A DNA stretch of 64,000 nucleotides from a virus, in the IMG/VR virus record IMGVR_UViG_3300035698_012128, positions 30,672 to 94,671 of that record. One strand, given 5' to 3'. The position numbers and the translations under genes were made by a program. This document shows, piece after piece, positions 1-7,967 of the stretch (its first letter is position 1; the number at the start of each line of letters is the position of its first letter). The notes under the pieces are model-generated. The model worked only from the letters and a program-made list of their open reading frames with translations, did no database searches and was not told the DNA's origin.

Positions 1-94
1 TATTATATGGGGGTATTGGTTCTCAGATTTAGATACTGATGAGAGAGAAAGTTTGGGTGATGTATTAGATGATGAAATACAAAATAGAAAATAA
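1..94 (+). CDS. 3' end of an unidentified gene
   Basis: An open frame runs in from the left edge (codons counted from base 2) to a TAA at 92-94. About 30 residues are visible, acidic at the C-terminus (DEIQNRK). Too little remains to identify it. It ends just before a tRNA gene. Confidence 0.6.
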   Translation, partial: IIWGYWFSDLDTDERESLGDVLDDEIQNRK

Positions 95-101
95 ATTAAA
101 C

Positions 102-175
102 ACGTGCGAATGTTCCTTGGCTTGGCGAATTGGTCTCCAAAACCGATTGGGTTGGTTCGAAACCAACCGCACGTG
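102..175 (+). tRNA. tRNA-Trp (CCA)
   Basis: Acceptor ACGTGCG pairs with CGCACGT. The T arm is GTTGG-TTCGAAA-CCAAC and the anticodon loop CTCCAAA gives CCA. The D arm is weak. It lies apart from the main tRNA island and supplies the only Trp tRNA seen. Confidence 0.8.
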
Positions 176-201
176 CTGGTAACAGTAAATAATTATAATT
201 T

Positions 202-459
202 ATGAAAAACAAAAAATCAAAACACCTTAAAGAAGGTCGTACAAAAGGTAATAAAAAACCCAATGCAGAAACAAGTAGACAGGTATTACCCCCACCACCA
301 CCAAAACCTCCATTAAGTAGAATTACAAGAGAAGGAGTAATTAATACTTGTGGGATCTGTCATTCATCTGTTATAAAAGATGGGTTTATGGGTATGATTG
401 GAAGTTACGTATGTATTAATATAGAATGTAAAAATAGTAAAACATGGATGGTGAGATAA
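202..459 (+). CDS. Small zinc-ribbon-like protein
   Basis: 85 residues. The N-terminal half is lysine-rich with a proline run (PPPPPKPP, about residues 31-38). The C-terminal half carries CxxC (CGIC, about 50-53) and a second C(x4)C pair (CINIEC, about 71-76), an arrangement typical of a zinc ribbon. Family not recognised. The stop overlaps the start of the next small ORF, suggesting co-translation. Confidence 0.6.
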   Translation: MKNKKSKHLKEGRTKGNKKPNAETSRQVLPPPPPKPPLSRITREGVINTCGICHSSVIKDGFMGMIGSYVCINIECKNSKTWMVR

Positions 460-593
460 ATGAATTAAAAAACAAAACGTTAGAGTTGAAAAACAAAGAT
501 AAACCTACTATTAACGAAGTAGAGAATATATTAACTATAGTAGAAAAATTGATCGAAAAATTAAAAGTTACATTAAATGATAATAAGTTTTAG
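444..593 (+). CDS. 49-residue coiled-coil-like protein
   Basis: ATG at 444 opens a 49-codon frame ending TAG at 591-593. It overlaps the gene before it by 16 bases and the kinase gene after it by 17. The product is charged and heptad-like (LKNKTLELKNK, then VEKLIEKLKV), consistent with a short helix. Function unknown. The double overlap supports it being real. Confidence 0.55.
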   Translation: MDGEINELKNKTLELKNKDKPTINEVENILTIVEKLIEKLKVTLNDNKF

Positions 594-1437
594 TGGTAAA
601 ATTGGAAGTGGTAAAGATGAATGTGGTAGAATAGTTCAATTATTAACAGCAGATCCATATGATGACCCTGAGTTTTGGAAGGATGTTCTTGACCATCCCC
701 TGTTAATGCTAGATGAGTGGAATGGGAATTTTGATTTTGGTCCATTTAAAAACAAAAAATTCGGAGGAAAATTAAAAGATTGTGTATGTTTATTATTAGG
801 TTGCACAAGACATGATTTGGAAGATATAGAATTTAAAAACAAAGAATTAGGAGAAGGATGGTGGAAATATAAATTGCATGATGGAAGTGTATACAGATTT
901 GTAACTAAAAATCAGTATATGGAATCAAAAAATGAAAATAAATTTATAATTAAACTTACTCCTAGACTTTTCATGCAATTATTAGGTACTGAAGCAGGGA
1001 GAGATATAATCCATCCTGATATATGGGTTAATACTCTAATGGCTGAGTATAATAAAAATACATATATACGTTACAGAGAAGATAATACTACTTTACAAAA
1101 ACTTGATCCACCTAATTGGGTAATTACAGACTTAAGATTTATAAATGAGTTTGATAGAGTAGAAAAAGAAGGTATTACTATTAGAATTAATAGACATATA
1201 TCCCTACGGTATCCTGAACAATGGAATTTATATAAAAATAAAGATGATTTTGATGAAAAAGATTTCCTTAGTATATTAAAGGATAAAGATTTCGAATTAT
1301 ATGAGGTAATAACACATAGGGGAGAATGTGAATTAGATGATTGTTTTGCCTTCGATTATATAATCCAAAATGATGTAACCAAATTACAATTATTTAATGT
1401 TATTAAACAAATATTAGAAAAAGAAAAAATAATATGA
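577..1437 (+). CDS. Deoxynucleoside monophosphate kinase-like protein
   Basis: 286 residues with an N-terminal P-loop GKIGSGKD (about 7-14), which binds ATP phosphates. The segment LTPRLFMQLLGTEAGRD (about 130) resembles phage dNMP kinases that phosphorylate dNMPs for viral DNA synthesis. VITDLRFINEFD later may be the Walker B-like strand. It heads the deazaguanine gene run and overlaps the next gene by 4 bases, so a role in preparing nucleotides fits. The exact substrate cannot be read from sequence. Confidence 0.75.
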   Translation: MIISFSGKIGSGKDECGRIVQLLTADPYDDPEFWKDVLDHPLLMLDEWNGNFDFGPFKNKKFGGKLKDCVCLLLGCTRHDLEDIEFKNKELGEGWWKYKLHDGSVYRFVTKNQYMESKNENKFIIKLTPRLFMQLLGTEAGRDIIHPDIWVNTLMAEYNKNTYIRYREDNTTLQKLDPPNWVITDLRFINEFDRVEKEGITIRINRHISLRYPEQWNLYKNKDDFDEKDFLSILKDKDFELYEVITHRGECELDDCFAFDYIIQNDVTKLQLFNVIKQILEKEKII

Positions 1438-2231
1438 AAATATCACATGAAGTACCTTTATATCTACTAGAAGGTAGTAGGAATTTTAACGATTACCATT
1501 ATTGTTTGCCCCATTTTGTAAGTAATAGTATTTACAAAGAATTTTATGTAGCTGCTTCGAATAATGAAGAATTTACCATATTGGATAATGGTTTGTTTGA
1601 GGGCACTGTAGTTAATGATGCTGAATTAATTAAACTCATAAGTGATATTAAACCTGATATTTTTATAATACCTGATGAATGGAATGAACATCTTATATCT
1701 TCGGCTAATGCCAAAAGATGGGTAAATAATCATAAAAATAGAATACCCGATAAAACTAAACTAATGGGGGTACTACAAGGTAAAACCTATGCAGAACTTT
1801 TGTTGTGTTATGATTTATATGTTATGTTAGGGATTACACATATAGCAATCAATCATTCTTCGGAAGGATTTTTGGATCTGAGTAATAAAACCCCAAATAT
1901 AGCTTACAATAAGATGGTAGGAAGGAATAGATTTATGACCCTACTAGAACAAGATGATAATTTTAATCCAGATTTTTATTATCATCTATTGGGGATTAAT
2001 TTAAGTCAGGAAGGTCAGTTGTTAAGTAAATATAAATGGGTTAATTCAATAGACACATCAAATCCTATAATATATGCTATAACTAAAGGTAAGTATCCAC
2101 ACCATTTAGGTGGGGTTATAGCAAAACCTTCAACTAAGTTAGAAGCATTTTTCTACGATCACAGACATGATATTATCCATGATAATATAATATATAACGT
2201 AAATCAATTTAAAAAATCAATTAATGGGTAA
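1434..2231 (+). CDS. dpdA: DpdA/TGT-like deazaguanine DNA transglycosylase
   Basis: 265 residues resembling phage members of the tRNA-guanine transglycosylase superfamily, which exchange guanine for a 7-deazaguanine base. LDNGLFEG (about 50-57), MGVLQG (about 110) and IDTSNP (about 205) match the TIM-barrel landmarks where TGTs place the substrate pocket and catalytic aspartates. The usual bacterial TGT zinc cluster is not seen, as expected for DpdA-type enzymes. It sits directly before queD and near queC and queE. That context argues for insertion into phage DNA rather than tRNA. The subtype is uncertain. Confidence 0.7.
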   Translation: MKISHEVPLYLLEGSRNFNDYHYCLPHFVSNSIYKEFYVAASNNEEFTILDNGLFEGTVVNDAELIKLISDIKPDIFIIPDEWNEHLISSANAKRWVNNHKNRIPDKTKLMGVLQGKTYAELLLCYDLYVMLGITHIAINHSSEGFLDLSNKTPNIAYNKMVGRNRFMTLLEQDDNFNPDFYYHLLGINLSQEGQLLSKYKWVNSIDTSNPIIYAITKGKYPHHLGGVIAKPSTKLEAFFYDHRHDIIHDNIIYNVNQFKKSING

Positions 2232-2691
2232 ATTTACAGCAGAGAAAGTGTTTGATGGGTACACTACATGTTTTAGACAGTGGAAAGCCGTAAATACTCA
2301 TTGCAGTTTCTTACATGGTTATGGTGTATCATTTAAAGTATGGTATGAAGGTGAATTAGACTCTAATAATTGGGTATTTGATTTTGGTAGGGCTAAAAGA
2401 AGTGAGATAAAAATACAAGGTAAAAATCCCAAAGAATGGTTAGATTGGTTGTTAGATCATACTACTATAATAGCTAAAGACGATCCCGAACTAGGGGTAT
2501 TTTACGGATTAAACCATAAGAAAATTATACAACTAAGAGTAGTAGAAAATGTAGGTGCTGAGCGTTTTGCCGAATTTCTATATCATAAACTTAATGATTG
2601 GGTTGTAGAAGATTCTAATGGGCGTGTAAAAATAACGAAAATAGAATTTAGAGAAAATAACAAAAACAGTGCAACATATTATGGTATATAA
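2224..2691 (+). CDS. queD: 6-carboxytetrahydropterin synthase, QueD
   Basis: 155 residues of the QueD/PTPS family, which converts dihydroneopterin triphosphate to 6-carboxytetrahydropterin, the second step to preQ0. CFRQWKAVNTHCSFLHGYG (about 16-34) is the metal and active-site segment. It has HGY where E. coli QueD has HGH, a variant I recall from related phage and bacterial QueD proteins. NWVFDFGRAK (about 48) and the LLDHTT region are also family-typical. It overlaps dpdA by 8 bases. Confidence 0.85.
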   Translation: MGKFTAEKVFDGYTTCFRQWKAVNTHCSFLHGYGVSFKVWYEGELDSNNWVFDFGRAKRSEIKIQGKNPKEWLDWLLDHTTIIAKDDPELGVFYGLNHKKIIQLRVVENVGAERFAEFLYHKLNDWVVEDSNGRVKITKIEFRENNKNSATYYGI

Positions 2692-2827
2692 CAAAGAAGT
2701 AAACCCTCATTTCCAAGACGAATTAAAAAAAGTATTAGATAAAATATATGATAATAGTTCTAATGTTAGTTATAAAACCTTAGGTTATCTAAAAAATATA
2801 AGTAATAAAAGAACGATTATGAAATAA
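2681..2827 (+). CDS. 48-residue hypothetical protein
   Basis: ATG at 2681 overlaps the end of queD and gives 48 codons to TAA at 2825-2827. The product is basic at its C-terminus (NKRTIMK) with no recognised domain. Tight spacing to the next gene (3 bases) supports expression. Confidence 0.5.
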   Translation: MVYNKEVNPHFQDELKKVLDKIYDNSSNVSYKTLGYLKNISNKRTIMK

Positions 2828-2830
2828 ATT

Positions 2831-3049
2831 ATGGGACAAATTAAACAAGTATTAGATTTTTTAGATAGAAATATTTTGGTGGGGGATCAGGTAGTATATA
2901 CTACTTCCTCATCAGGGTGTTTACAATTAGGTAAAATTCTAGACACAAGACCAAATAAAGATGGTTTTGAGTATGGGGAAGTTAAAGTTATTGGCATACA
3001 TAACACTAAGGCTGGTTGGACTTACTCTGATAGATGTTATAGATTATGA
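2831..3049 (+). CDS. Small hypothetical protein
   Basis: 72 residues, predicted compact and beta-rich (GDQVVYTTSSSGCLQLGKI and GEVKVIGIH). It resembles small SH3-like or KOW-like folds only in general pattern. It overlaps the following P-loop gene by 4 bases. No function assigned. Confidence 0.6.
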   Translation: MGQIKQVLDFLDRNILVGDQVVYTTSSSGCLQLGKILDTRPNKDGFEYGEVKVIGIHNTKAGWTYSDRCYRL

Positions 3050-3471
3050 ATGAAAAAACAAAAACGATGATAATATCCGGATTTCCAGGAATAGGTAAAT
3101 CTTACCTATTTCATAACTCCTCATTAAATATATTAGATAGTGATAGTAGTAATTTTGATAAAAAATATTTCCCTGGTAATTACATAAAACACATAAAACA
3201 CAATATTATGCTTTATGATGTGATATTGGTGAGTAGTCACGGTATTGTACGGGAAGCTCTTGTTGGGGAGAAAATTGAATTTCTTTTGGTTTACCCCAAT
3301 ATCGACATGAAGGAGGAATTTATAGAAAGATACAAACTCAGAGGAAATAATGAGGGTTTTATTAATCTGTTGGATGTTAATTGGAATGATTGGATTACAC
3401 AAATGCAAAAACAAGATAGTTGTAAAAAAATTGAGTTAAGCACCGGACAGTATTTAAGTGACGTAATATAA
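3046..3471 (+). CDS. P-loop kinase-like protein
   Basis: 141 residues. GFPGIGKS (about 12-19) is a Walker A motif, followed by LDSDSSNF (about 30), typical of small nucleotide or polynucleotide kinases in which an Asp follows strand 2. LVYPN and ERYKLRG fit the lid region of adenylate-kinase-like proteins. Lying between queD and queC, it may act on nucleotides or pterins, but the substrate is unknown. Confidence 0.6.
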   Translation: MNEKTKTMIISGFPGIGKSYLFHNSSLNILDSDSSNFDKKYFPGNYIKHIKHNIMLYDVILVSSHGIVREALVGEKIEFLLVYPNIDMKEEFIERYKLRGNNEGFINLLDVNWNDWITQMQKQDSCKKIELSTGQYLSDVI

Positions 3472-3523
3472 GGATTAGCCTATATCCTAAACATACCTGG
3501 CAAAAACAATTATAGTAAAAACA

Positions 3524-4387
3524 ATGAAAAAAGAAAATGTTGTAGTCTCACTTTCTGGTGGGATGGATTCGAGTACCTTATTATTAAAAACTCTGGTAGA
3601 GTATAACAATGTAACCGCAATTAGTTTTGATTATGGGCAAAAACATAGGATAGAATTAAACAGAGCACAAAAATTAGTAGATTATATTAATTATACCAAG
3701 ATTAAAAAAGATGCCGAGGAACGTAATGTTTTATCCTATGTTCCTATTAAGTATCAAGTTATTAAATTAGATGGGTTATCAAACCTACTAGAATCAAATT
3801 TAGTAGAAGGTGGAGCAGATGTTCCTGAAGGTCATTATGAAAATGATAACATGAAAGAAACTGTTGTTCCTAACAGAAATAAAATGTTTTCATCAATAAT
3901 CCAAGCTATTGCTCTATCATTAACAAATAAAACAGGTCATGGTTGTGATATAGCATTAGGAATACATGCAGGTGATCATGCCGTCTACCCAGATTGTAGA
4001 CAAGAATTTAGAGACGCAGATGATCATGCTTTTAGAATGGGTAATTGGGATGCGGACGAAGTTAATTATTATACCCCATACCTTAACGGTAATAAATTAA
4101 GTATATTGAGAGACGGTCTTGAATTATGTAAGACGTTAGGATTAGATTTTGATGAGGTTTACCGTAGGACTAATACATCTTATAAACCATACCCTAGTGG
4201 TAATAGTGATTATAAATCCGCTTCTAGTGTTGAACGTATTGAAGCTTTTATAGCTTTAGGTCGACCTGATCCGGTACAGTATGAGGATGAAACAGGACCT
4301 GTGTCCTATGAAGTTGCAAGATTATCAGTAGAAAAGGTATTAATTGAAAAGTGTGAGGATGAAATTTCCTCATTATATTTGTACTAA
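3524..4387 (+). CDS. queC: QueC-like preQ0 synthase lacking zinc cysteines
   Basis: 287 residues. The N-terminal PP-loop LSGGMDSS (about 10-17) and the ISFDYGQKHRIEL segment identify the 7-cyano-7-deazaguanine synthase family, which uses ATP and ammonia to turn CDG into preQ0. AIALSLTN, HAGDHAVYPDCR and the C-terminal VERIEAFIALGRPDP are also family landmarks. Oddly, the stretch where QueC carries four zinc-binding cysteines (CxnCxxCxxC before VER) reads TNTSYKPYPSGNSDY then KSASSVER, with none. Flanked by queD and queE. It may still make preQ0 with a metal-free fold, or a different product. Confidence 0.8.
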   Translation: MKKENVVVSLSGGMDSSTLLLKTLVEYNNVTAISFDYGQKHRIELNRAQKLVDYINYTKIKKDAEERNVLSYVPIKYQVIKLDGLSNLLESNLVEGGADVPEGHYENDNMKETVVPNRNKMFSSIIQAIALSLTNKTGHGCDIALGIHAGDHAVYPDCRQEFRDADDHAFRMGNWDADEVNYYTPYLNGNKLSILRDGLELCKTLGLDFDEVYRRTNTSYKPYPSGNSDYKSASSVERIEAFIALGRPDPVQYEDETGPVSYEVARLSVEKVLIEKCEDEISSLYLY

Positions 4388-4671
4388 TGAAATTAAAAAA
4401 ACAAATAACCTCTATAGAACATCAAATAAGTAAAATTGAAGGGGAAGTAGAAAACTTTATAACAAAACACGTTTATGGTTTTACACAACCTGAAATGAAA
4501 ACATTATTACAATACTTCCCCTCATGTGATATTGCTCGATATAATGATGCTATGATAGGTAATACTGGAATGTTTATAGATGGTGAATTTATCACATACC
4601 GTGTAGATGTAATAACAGCCTTATATTGTGGTTTAGAAGACAGAAGTAGAAATTTTTTAGAATTTGATTAA
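4387..4671 (+). CDS. Hypothetical protein after queC
   Basis: 94 residues, starting on the last base of the queC stop codon. The N-terminus is heptad-like (ITSIEHQISKIEGEVENF) and suggests a short coiled coil. No family recognised. It ends on the first base of the next start codon. Confidence 0.6.
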   Translation: MKLKKQITSIEHQISKIEGEVENFITKHVYGFTQPEMKTLLQYFPSCDIARYNDAMIGNTGMFIDGEFITYRVDVITALYCGLEDRSRNFLEFD

Positions 4672-4865
4672 TGGCAAAACTAACAAAAGTAACAAGATTA
4701 GAAGTAATTAACCACCAAGATGGTATAGGAAGAGAGTACACCAAACATAATTGTGAGAGTGTAGAAATTAGCTTACAAGACGATGGTAGAACATTAAAAG
4801 TATTTATAAGTAAAAAACAAGATTTAAATGGCAGAATTCTCAAAACAATATTTAGAAAAAAATGA
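4671..4865 (+). CDS. Small basic hypothetical protein
   Basis: 64 residues, beta-rich in the middle with a basic tail (GRILKTIFRKK). It shares its first base with the previous stop and its last 38 bases with the following gene. The long overlap with a gene in another frame is unusual but both frames look coding. Unknown function. Confidence 0.5.
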   Translation: MAKLTKVTRLEVINHQDGIGREYTKHNCESVEISLQDDGRTLKVFISKKQDLNGRILKTIFRKK

Positions 4866-5073
4866 TCAAGGTAATGTAAAACCCTCTATTGACATAGATC
4901 TTATAGGTGAAGGGTTGGTACATGATCAATGGACCTCAGCCAAATGTGATGGGTATGGTTTCATTGGTATCGCAAAGTTAAATGGTAATTTATTATTAGC
5001 TATGCCTACCGGAGGGTATGAAGAAGGTGATCCTCTAGTACAATGGTTTCCATATTCTGATATAGTAAAATAA
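4828..5073 (+). CDS. Hypothetical protein
   Basis: 81 residues with the pattern DQWTSAKCDGYGFIGIAKLNGNLLLAMPTGGYEEGDP. It overlaps the preceding gene by 38 bases; a start further in is possible. No recognised family. The stop TAA overlaps the ATG of the next small gene. Confidence 0.6.
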   Translation: MAEFSKQYLEKNDQGNVKPSIDIDLIGEGLVHDQWTSAKCDGYGFIGIAKLNGNLLLAMPTGGYEEGDPLVQWFPYSDIVK

Positions 5074-5216
5074 TGAACGAAATAATACATAGTATGCACC
5101 ATTTACTTGGTATGTGTGGGGAATCTCACCTTAACATATTCACTTTTATATCTAGTGAATCTTCGAATTTCTTTCATATATTAAACCGAATAAAAAGTAT
5201 AATAAATGGATTTTGA
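5073..5216 (+). CDS. 47-residue hypothetical protein
   Basis: ATG at 5073 overlaps the previous stop (TAATG). The N-terminus (MHHLLGMCGESHLNIF) looks like a conserved phage/bacterial small protein. The C-terminal third runs through a promoter-like motif and into the duplicated queE start, so the original C-terminus may have been replaced by the rearrangement that placed the endonuclease gene here. Confidence 0.45.
   Translation: MNEIIHSMHHLLGMCGESHLNIFTFISSESSNFFHILNRIKSIINGF
5164..5205 (+). promoter_or_regulatory. Phage promoter motif (divergent copy)
   Basis: GAATTTCTTTCATATATTAA is followed further downstream by AAAGTATAATAA, the two halves of the recurrent motif separated by an extra stretch. 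It ends right before the truncated queE start copy. Confidence 0.4.
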
Positions 5217-5241
5217 TAAAGTAGTAATAAATCCAAAGTAG
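5206..5241 (+). repeat. Truncated duplicate of the queE 5' end
   Basis: ATGGATTTTGATAAAGTAGT nearly matches the first codons of queE at 5936 (ATGGATTTCGATAAAATAGT), then diverges and stops after 11 codons. The two copies flank the GIY-YIG gene, as expected if insertion of that gene duplicated or displaced the start of queE. Confidence 0.6.
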
Positions 5242-5288
5242 CATTTATGGTTTATCTCTACTCTTGTATATTTATCATCAAAAAATAA

Positions 5289-5936
5289 ATGAATAAAAAT
5301 ACAAAAATATATGCTGTAATTAATTGTTATAATAATTATAATGATGTATATGTAGGTAAAACAATAAACAATACTAGAAAAAACGATCATAAGATAAAAT
5401 ATGGCTATAATATCGATTTCGTGGTGTTAGATGAAATTAGTGGAACAGATAGAAAAGATTGGAAACCATTAGAAACTTATTGGATACATCAATTCTATCA
5501 ATGGGGTTTTAATGTTCAAAATAAGCAAATGATTGGGGGTTGTGGAGTGGAATTTCATTCACAAGAATCCAAAAATAAAATAAAATATTCTAAATCACAA
5601 AAGCCCCACCCACTACTAAATTTAAAAATTGATAAATATTATAAAGATATAATAAATATGTACACCATGGGGGTATGTCCCTCGAATATAGGGTTAAAAT
5701 ATAAATGTCATAGTGATGTTATTAAAAGGGTTTTGAAGAGTAAGGGTGTGGAGTTAAGAAGTGCATCTGATTCCCAAAAATTTAGAAGTGGGGAGAAGAG
5801 GAGAAAAGATTTATGGGGTAGTATGAATAATATATTAGACTTACATAACAAAGGTGAAAGTTATACTTATATTGGGAAATTGTATAATACCAGTGATGTT
5901 CAAATAAAATTAATGATAAATAAAAATAGATTATAA
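5289..5936 (+). CDS. GIY-YIG family endonuclease, probably homing
   Basis: 215 residues. The N-terminal domain carries the divergent core IYAVINCY then DVYVGKTINNTRKNDHK, the GIY/YVG strand pair and Arg of the fold, followed by ETYWIHQFYQWGFNVQN with its Glu (about 60-85). The C-terminal half has repeated helix-turn-helix-like NUMOD-type segments (IINMYTMGVCPSNIGLKY and ILDLHNKGESYTYIGKLY), the usual DNA-binding part of phage homing endonucleases. It ends one base into queE. The flanking queE duplication suggests a mobile intruder. Confidence 0.75.
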   Translation: MNKNTKIYAVINCYNNYNDVYVGKTINNTRKNDHKIKYGYNIDFVVLDEISGTDRKDWKPLETYWIHQFYQWGFNVQNKQMIGGCGVEFHSQESKNKIKYSKSQKPHPLLNLKIDKYYKDIINMYTMGVCPSNIGLKYKCHSDVIKRVLKSKGVELRSASDSQKFRSGEKRRKDLWGSMNNILDLHNKGESYTYIGKLYNTSDVQIKLMINKNRL

Positions 5937-6739
5937 TGGATTTCGATAAAATAGTACCCGTATTAGAGTTATATGGACCTGTGATACAATCAGAAGGGAG
6001 TAAGGTTGGTATACCTCACATTGTTGTTAGAACTACTGGTTGTGTTATGAGGTGTCATTTTGGTGAAGGTGGGTTTTGTGATTCATGGTACACTAGTATT
6101 CATCCCGAAAAAGGTAAATACACCATGAATGATATAGTAAAATTCATGATGAAATTTCCCGAATGTAATCATTTGATGTTGACCGGTGGTTCTCCTACTA
6201 TGCACCCCCAACTATGTGATACGATTGTCCAATATTTTAAGAACTTCCATAGAATTACTGATGATAATGGAACTATTATTCGTGAGGGGGTTGTAACCTT
6301 AGAAACTGAGGGTTCTCATATTATGGTGACTACATTTCCTATTGATTTGATATCACTTTCACCTAAATTCTCCAACAGTATTCCGGTTGAAGGGATGATG
6401 ACACCAATAGGTAAAAAAGTAACAGCTGGTATGGTGAGGCAACATAAAAAAAGTATGAGTAATACTAGAAATATGAGAATATTACTAGATAATCATACCG
6501 ATTACCACTTTAAACCTGTTGTAAACCCTACAGAAATGCCAGAGGTATGGGATGAAGTACTTGAAATGATTGAGGAGTTAAACATTCCCAAACATAAAGT
6601 ATGGATAATGCCTCCTGGAGATACTAAAGAAGAATTAATTAGGATATATCCTATGTTAATGGAATTCTGTGCAGAAAATGGATATAATTTTACAGGTAGA
6701 GATCACATTATTGCCTTTGGTGATAAAAGAGAAGTATGA
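5936..6739 (+). CDS. queE: 7-carboxy-7-deazaguanine synthase, QueE
   Basis: 267 residues. A radical SAM enzyme converting carboxytetrahydropterin to CDG. The cluster motif is GCVMRCHFGEGGFCDSW (about 36-52), with an extended gap between the second and third cysteines compared with the common CxxxCxxC. LMLTGGSPTMHP is the SAM-binding GGE-like strand (here GGS) and VTLETEGSH follows. The start overlaps the stop of the endonuclease gene. Together with QueD, QueC-like, DpdA-like and FolE it completes the deazaguanine route. Confidence 0.85.
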   Translation: MDFDKIVPVLELYGPVIQSEGSKVGIPHIVVRTTGCVMRCHFGEGGFCDSWYTSIHPEKGKYTMNDIVKFMMKFPECNHLMLTGGSPTMHPQLCDTIVQYFKNFHRITDDNGTIIREGVVTLETEGSHIMVTTFPIDLISLSPKFSNSIPVEGMMTPIGKKVTAGMVRQHKKSMSNTRNMRILLDNHTDYHFKPVVNPTEMPEVWDEVLEMIEELNIPKHKVWIMPPGDTKEELIRIYPMLMEFCAENGYNFTGRDHIIAFGDKREV

Positions 6740-6795
6740 TGATAAAAGATATATTGATGTGGGTAAGAATGTGGGTACTATCTTTTTGGGTATAA
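6736..6795 (+). CDS. Possible 19-residue membrane peptide
   Basis: ATG at 6736 overlaps the queE stop and encodes a tryptophan-rich hydrophobic peptide (ILMWVRMWVLSFWV). Overlap coupling is the only support; it may be non-functional spacer. Confidence 0.25.
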   Translation: MMIKDILMWVRMWVLSFWV

Positions 6796-6796
6796 T

Positions 6797-7051
6797 ATGA
6801 TAGAAAATTCAATGATGCCATTTACTAGATTTGAGACTAAATTGAAAAAACTAGGTATAAATATAACGTGTTGTAGTAATTACCCATGGGTGTATTTATT
6901 AACAGTAAATGGAGAAAAAGTAACAGAAAAATTCCATTCAAAGCACAATTTTACATTAGGTTACTATCCTATAAAAACAACAGAAAAATTTAAATTTTCA
7001 AATATCGATCAAATTTTTAAAACAATAAGAAAATATGTTTATAATAATTAA
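6797..7051 (+). CDS. Small hypothetical protein
   Basis: 84 residues, basic, with the pattern NYPWVYLLTVNGEKVTEKFHSKHNF. It resembles short phage-encoded proteins of unknown function with a WxYLxxxNGxxV core. It overlaps the next gene by 17 bases. Confidence 0.6.
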   Translation: MIENSMMPFTRFETKLKKLGINITCCSNYPWVYLLTVNGEKVTEKFHSKHNFTLGYYPIKTTEKFKFSNIDQIFKTIRKYVYNN

Positions 7052-7238
7052 TAATATTCTTACTTACATAAAATTAATCAGGGGTTTCATACGATTATGG
7101 ATATTCAGTTTCTGCCCCCAATGTAATAGCTCTGCACCTGAATTATATGATTGTAAGGTGTGTGAGTGGCCTCCTCCATATTCATTTTATGGAGATAAAT
7201 CACTAAAATCAAAAGCTTGGGGAAAATATATAAAATAG
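7035..7238 (+). CDS. Membrane-anchored zinc-ribbon-like protein
   Basis: 67 residues. A hydrophobic N-terminus (about 1-26) precedes CPQC (about 28-31) and CKVC (about 40-43), a four-cysteine metal site. Likely a small inner-membrane protein with a soluble Zn knuckle. Unknown role. Confidence 0.5.
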   Translation: MFIIINNILTYIKLIRGFIRLWIFSFCPQCNSSAPELYDCKVCEWPPPYSFYGDKSLKSKAWGKYIK

Positions 7239-7252
7239 AACAAAACAAAAAA

Positions 7253-7645
7253 ATGAAATTAAATAAAAATACACAATTTAAATTTATCTTAAGACTGAAT
7301 GAGGGGAGTTGGGGTAGTATGAGAAAAGGTGATACTACTGAAGCTACTATAAATTTATTAGATGATTATAATGGGTTAGCCCGATTCCCTATTGATAAAA
7401 GATGGGACATAATGCACTGCGAACTTGTAATTGATGAGGAATCAATGTATGGGGATGAGGAAGTAAGTTGTGTGGAAGAAAAGCCATGTTGTAACGATGA
7501 GCAAGTAGATGAGTTAGTAGAAGAAAAATTATGTGATGAAGACATATATGATAACATTTTGGGTCGTGAAGAAATAGAAAAACAAGAAGAAGATATTCTG
7601 GATATTTTTAAGCAGAATTTTTTCATCAGACAAATTTTGTCATGA
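7253..7645 (+). CDS. Acidic hypothetical protein
   Basis: I place the start at 7253 (MKLNKNTQ) rather than the upstream ATG at 7217 because the extra 12 codons overlap the gene before. About 130 residues. The N-terminal half is globular-like; the C-terminal half is strongly acidic with paired cysteines (SCVEEKPCC). No family recognised. Confidence 0.5.
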   Translation: MKLNKNTQFKFILRLNEGSWGSMRKGDTTEATINLLDDYNGLARFPIDKRWDIMHCELVIDEESMYGDEEVSCVEEKPCCNDEQVDELVEEKLCDEDIYDNILGREEIEKQEEDILDIFKQNFFIRQILS

Positions 7646-7680
7646 TCTACAAAATTAGATTGATAATTCTTTTAATTTAA

Positions 7681-7711
7681 GGTTTCTTTCGTATATTTAT
7701 GGTAGTAAAAA
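7681..7711 (+). promoter_or_regulatory. Phage promoter motif
   Basis: GGTTTCTTTCGTATATTTAT followed by GGTAGTAAAAA. It starts a short unit that ends at the terminator at 7858-7882. Confidence 0.6.
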
Positions 7712-7882
7712 ATAGAATAAAATGTCTAATAATAGAAAATGTAATTTTAGTATAATTTGTAGTGTGAGCTATTCGAGCTTATCACCGCAGCATAATTATC
7801 CTAATATATATACAGAGACTTAAGACAATCAAAATACATAATGTTTGTTGGTAAATTTAGGTCTCATTTGAGACCTATTTTT
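7712..7882 (+). ncRNA. Candidate small RNA unit before the tRNA island
   Basis: Between a promoter motif and a strong terminator lies about 150 bases with only a weak 33-codon frame (from 7722). It contains a small hairpin (GAGCT-ATTC-GAGCTT). A promoter-to-terminator unit of this size could be a small RNA or a leader peptide. Evidence is structural only. Confidence 0.4.
7858..7882 (+). terminator. Intrinsic terminator
   Basis: TAGGTCTC-ATTT-GAGACCTA is an 8-bp perfect stem followed by TTTTT. It separates the short unit from the tRNA island. Confidence 0.8.
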
Positions 7883-7904
7883 CTGTCTAAAAGGTAGTTT
7901 TAAT

Positions 7905-7932
7905 AAAAGTTTCTTATTATATTTAGTAATAA
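7905..7932 (+). promoter_or_regulatory. Phage promoter motif driving the tRNA island
   Basis: AAAAGTTTCTTATTATATTT followed by AGTAATAAG, 36 bases before tRNA-Ser(UGA). Confidence 0.65.
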
Positions 7933-7967
7933 GAGTATAGTTAATTGACGTATTAGAAATTTGTAAT

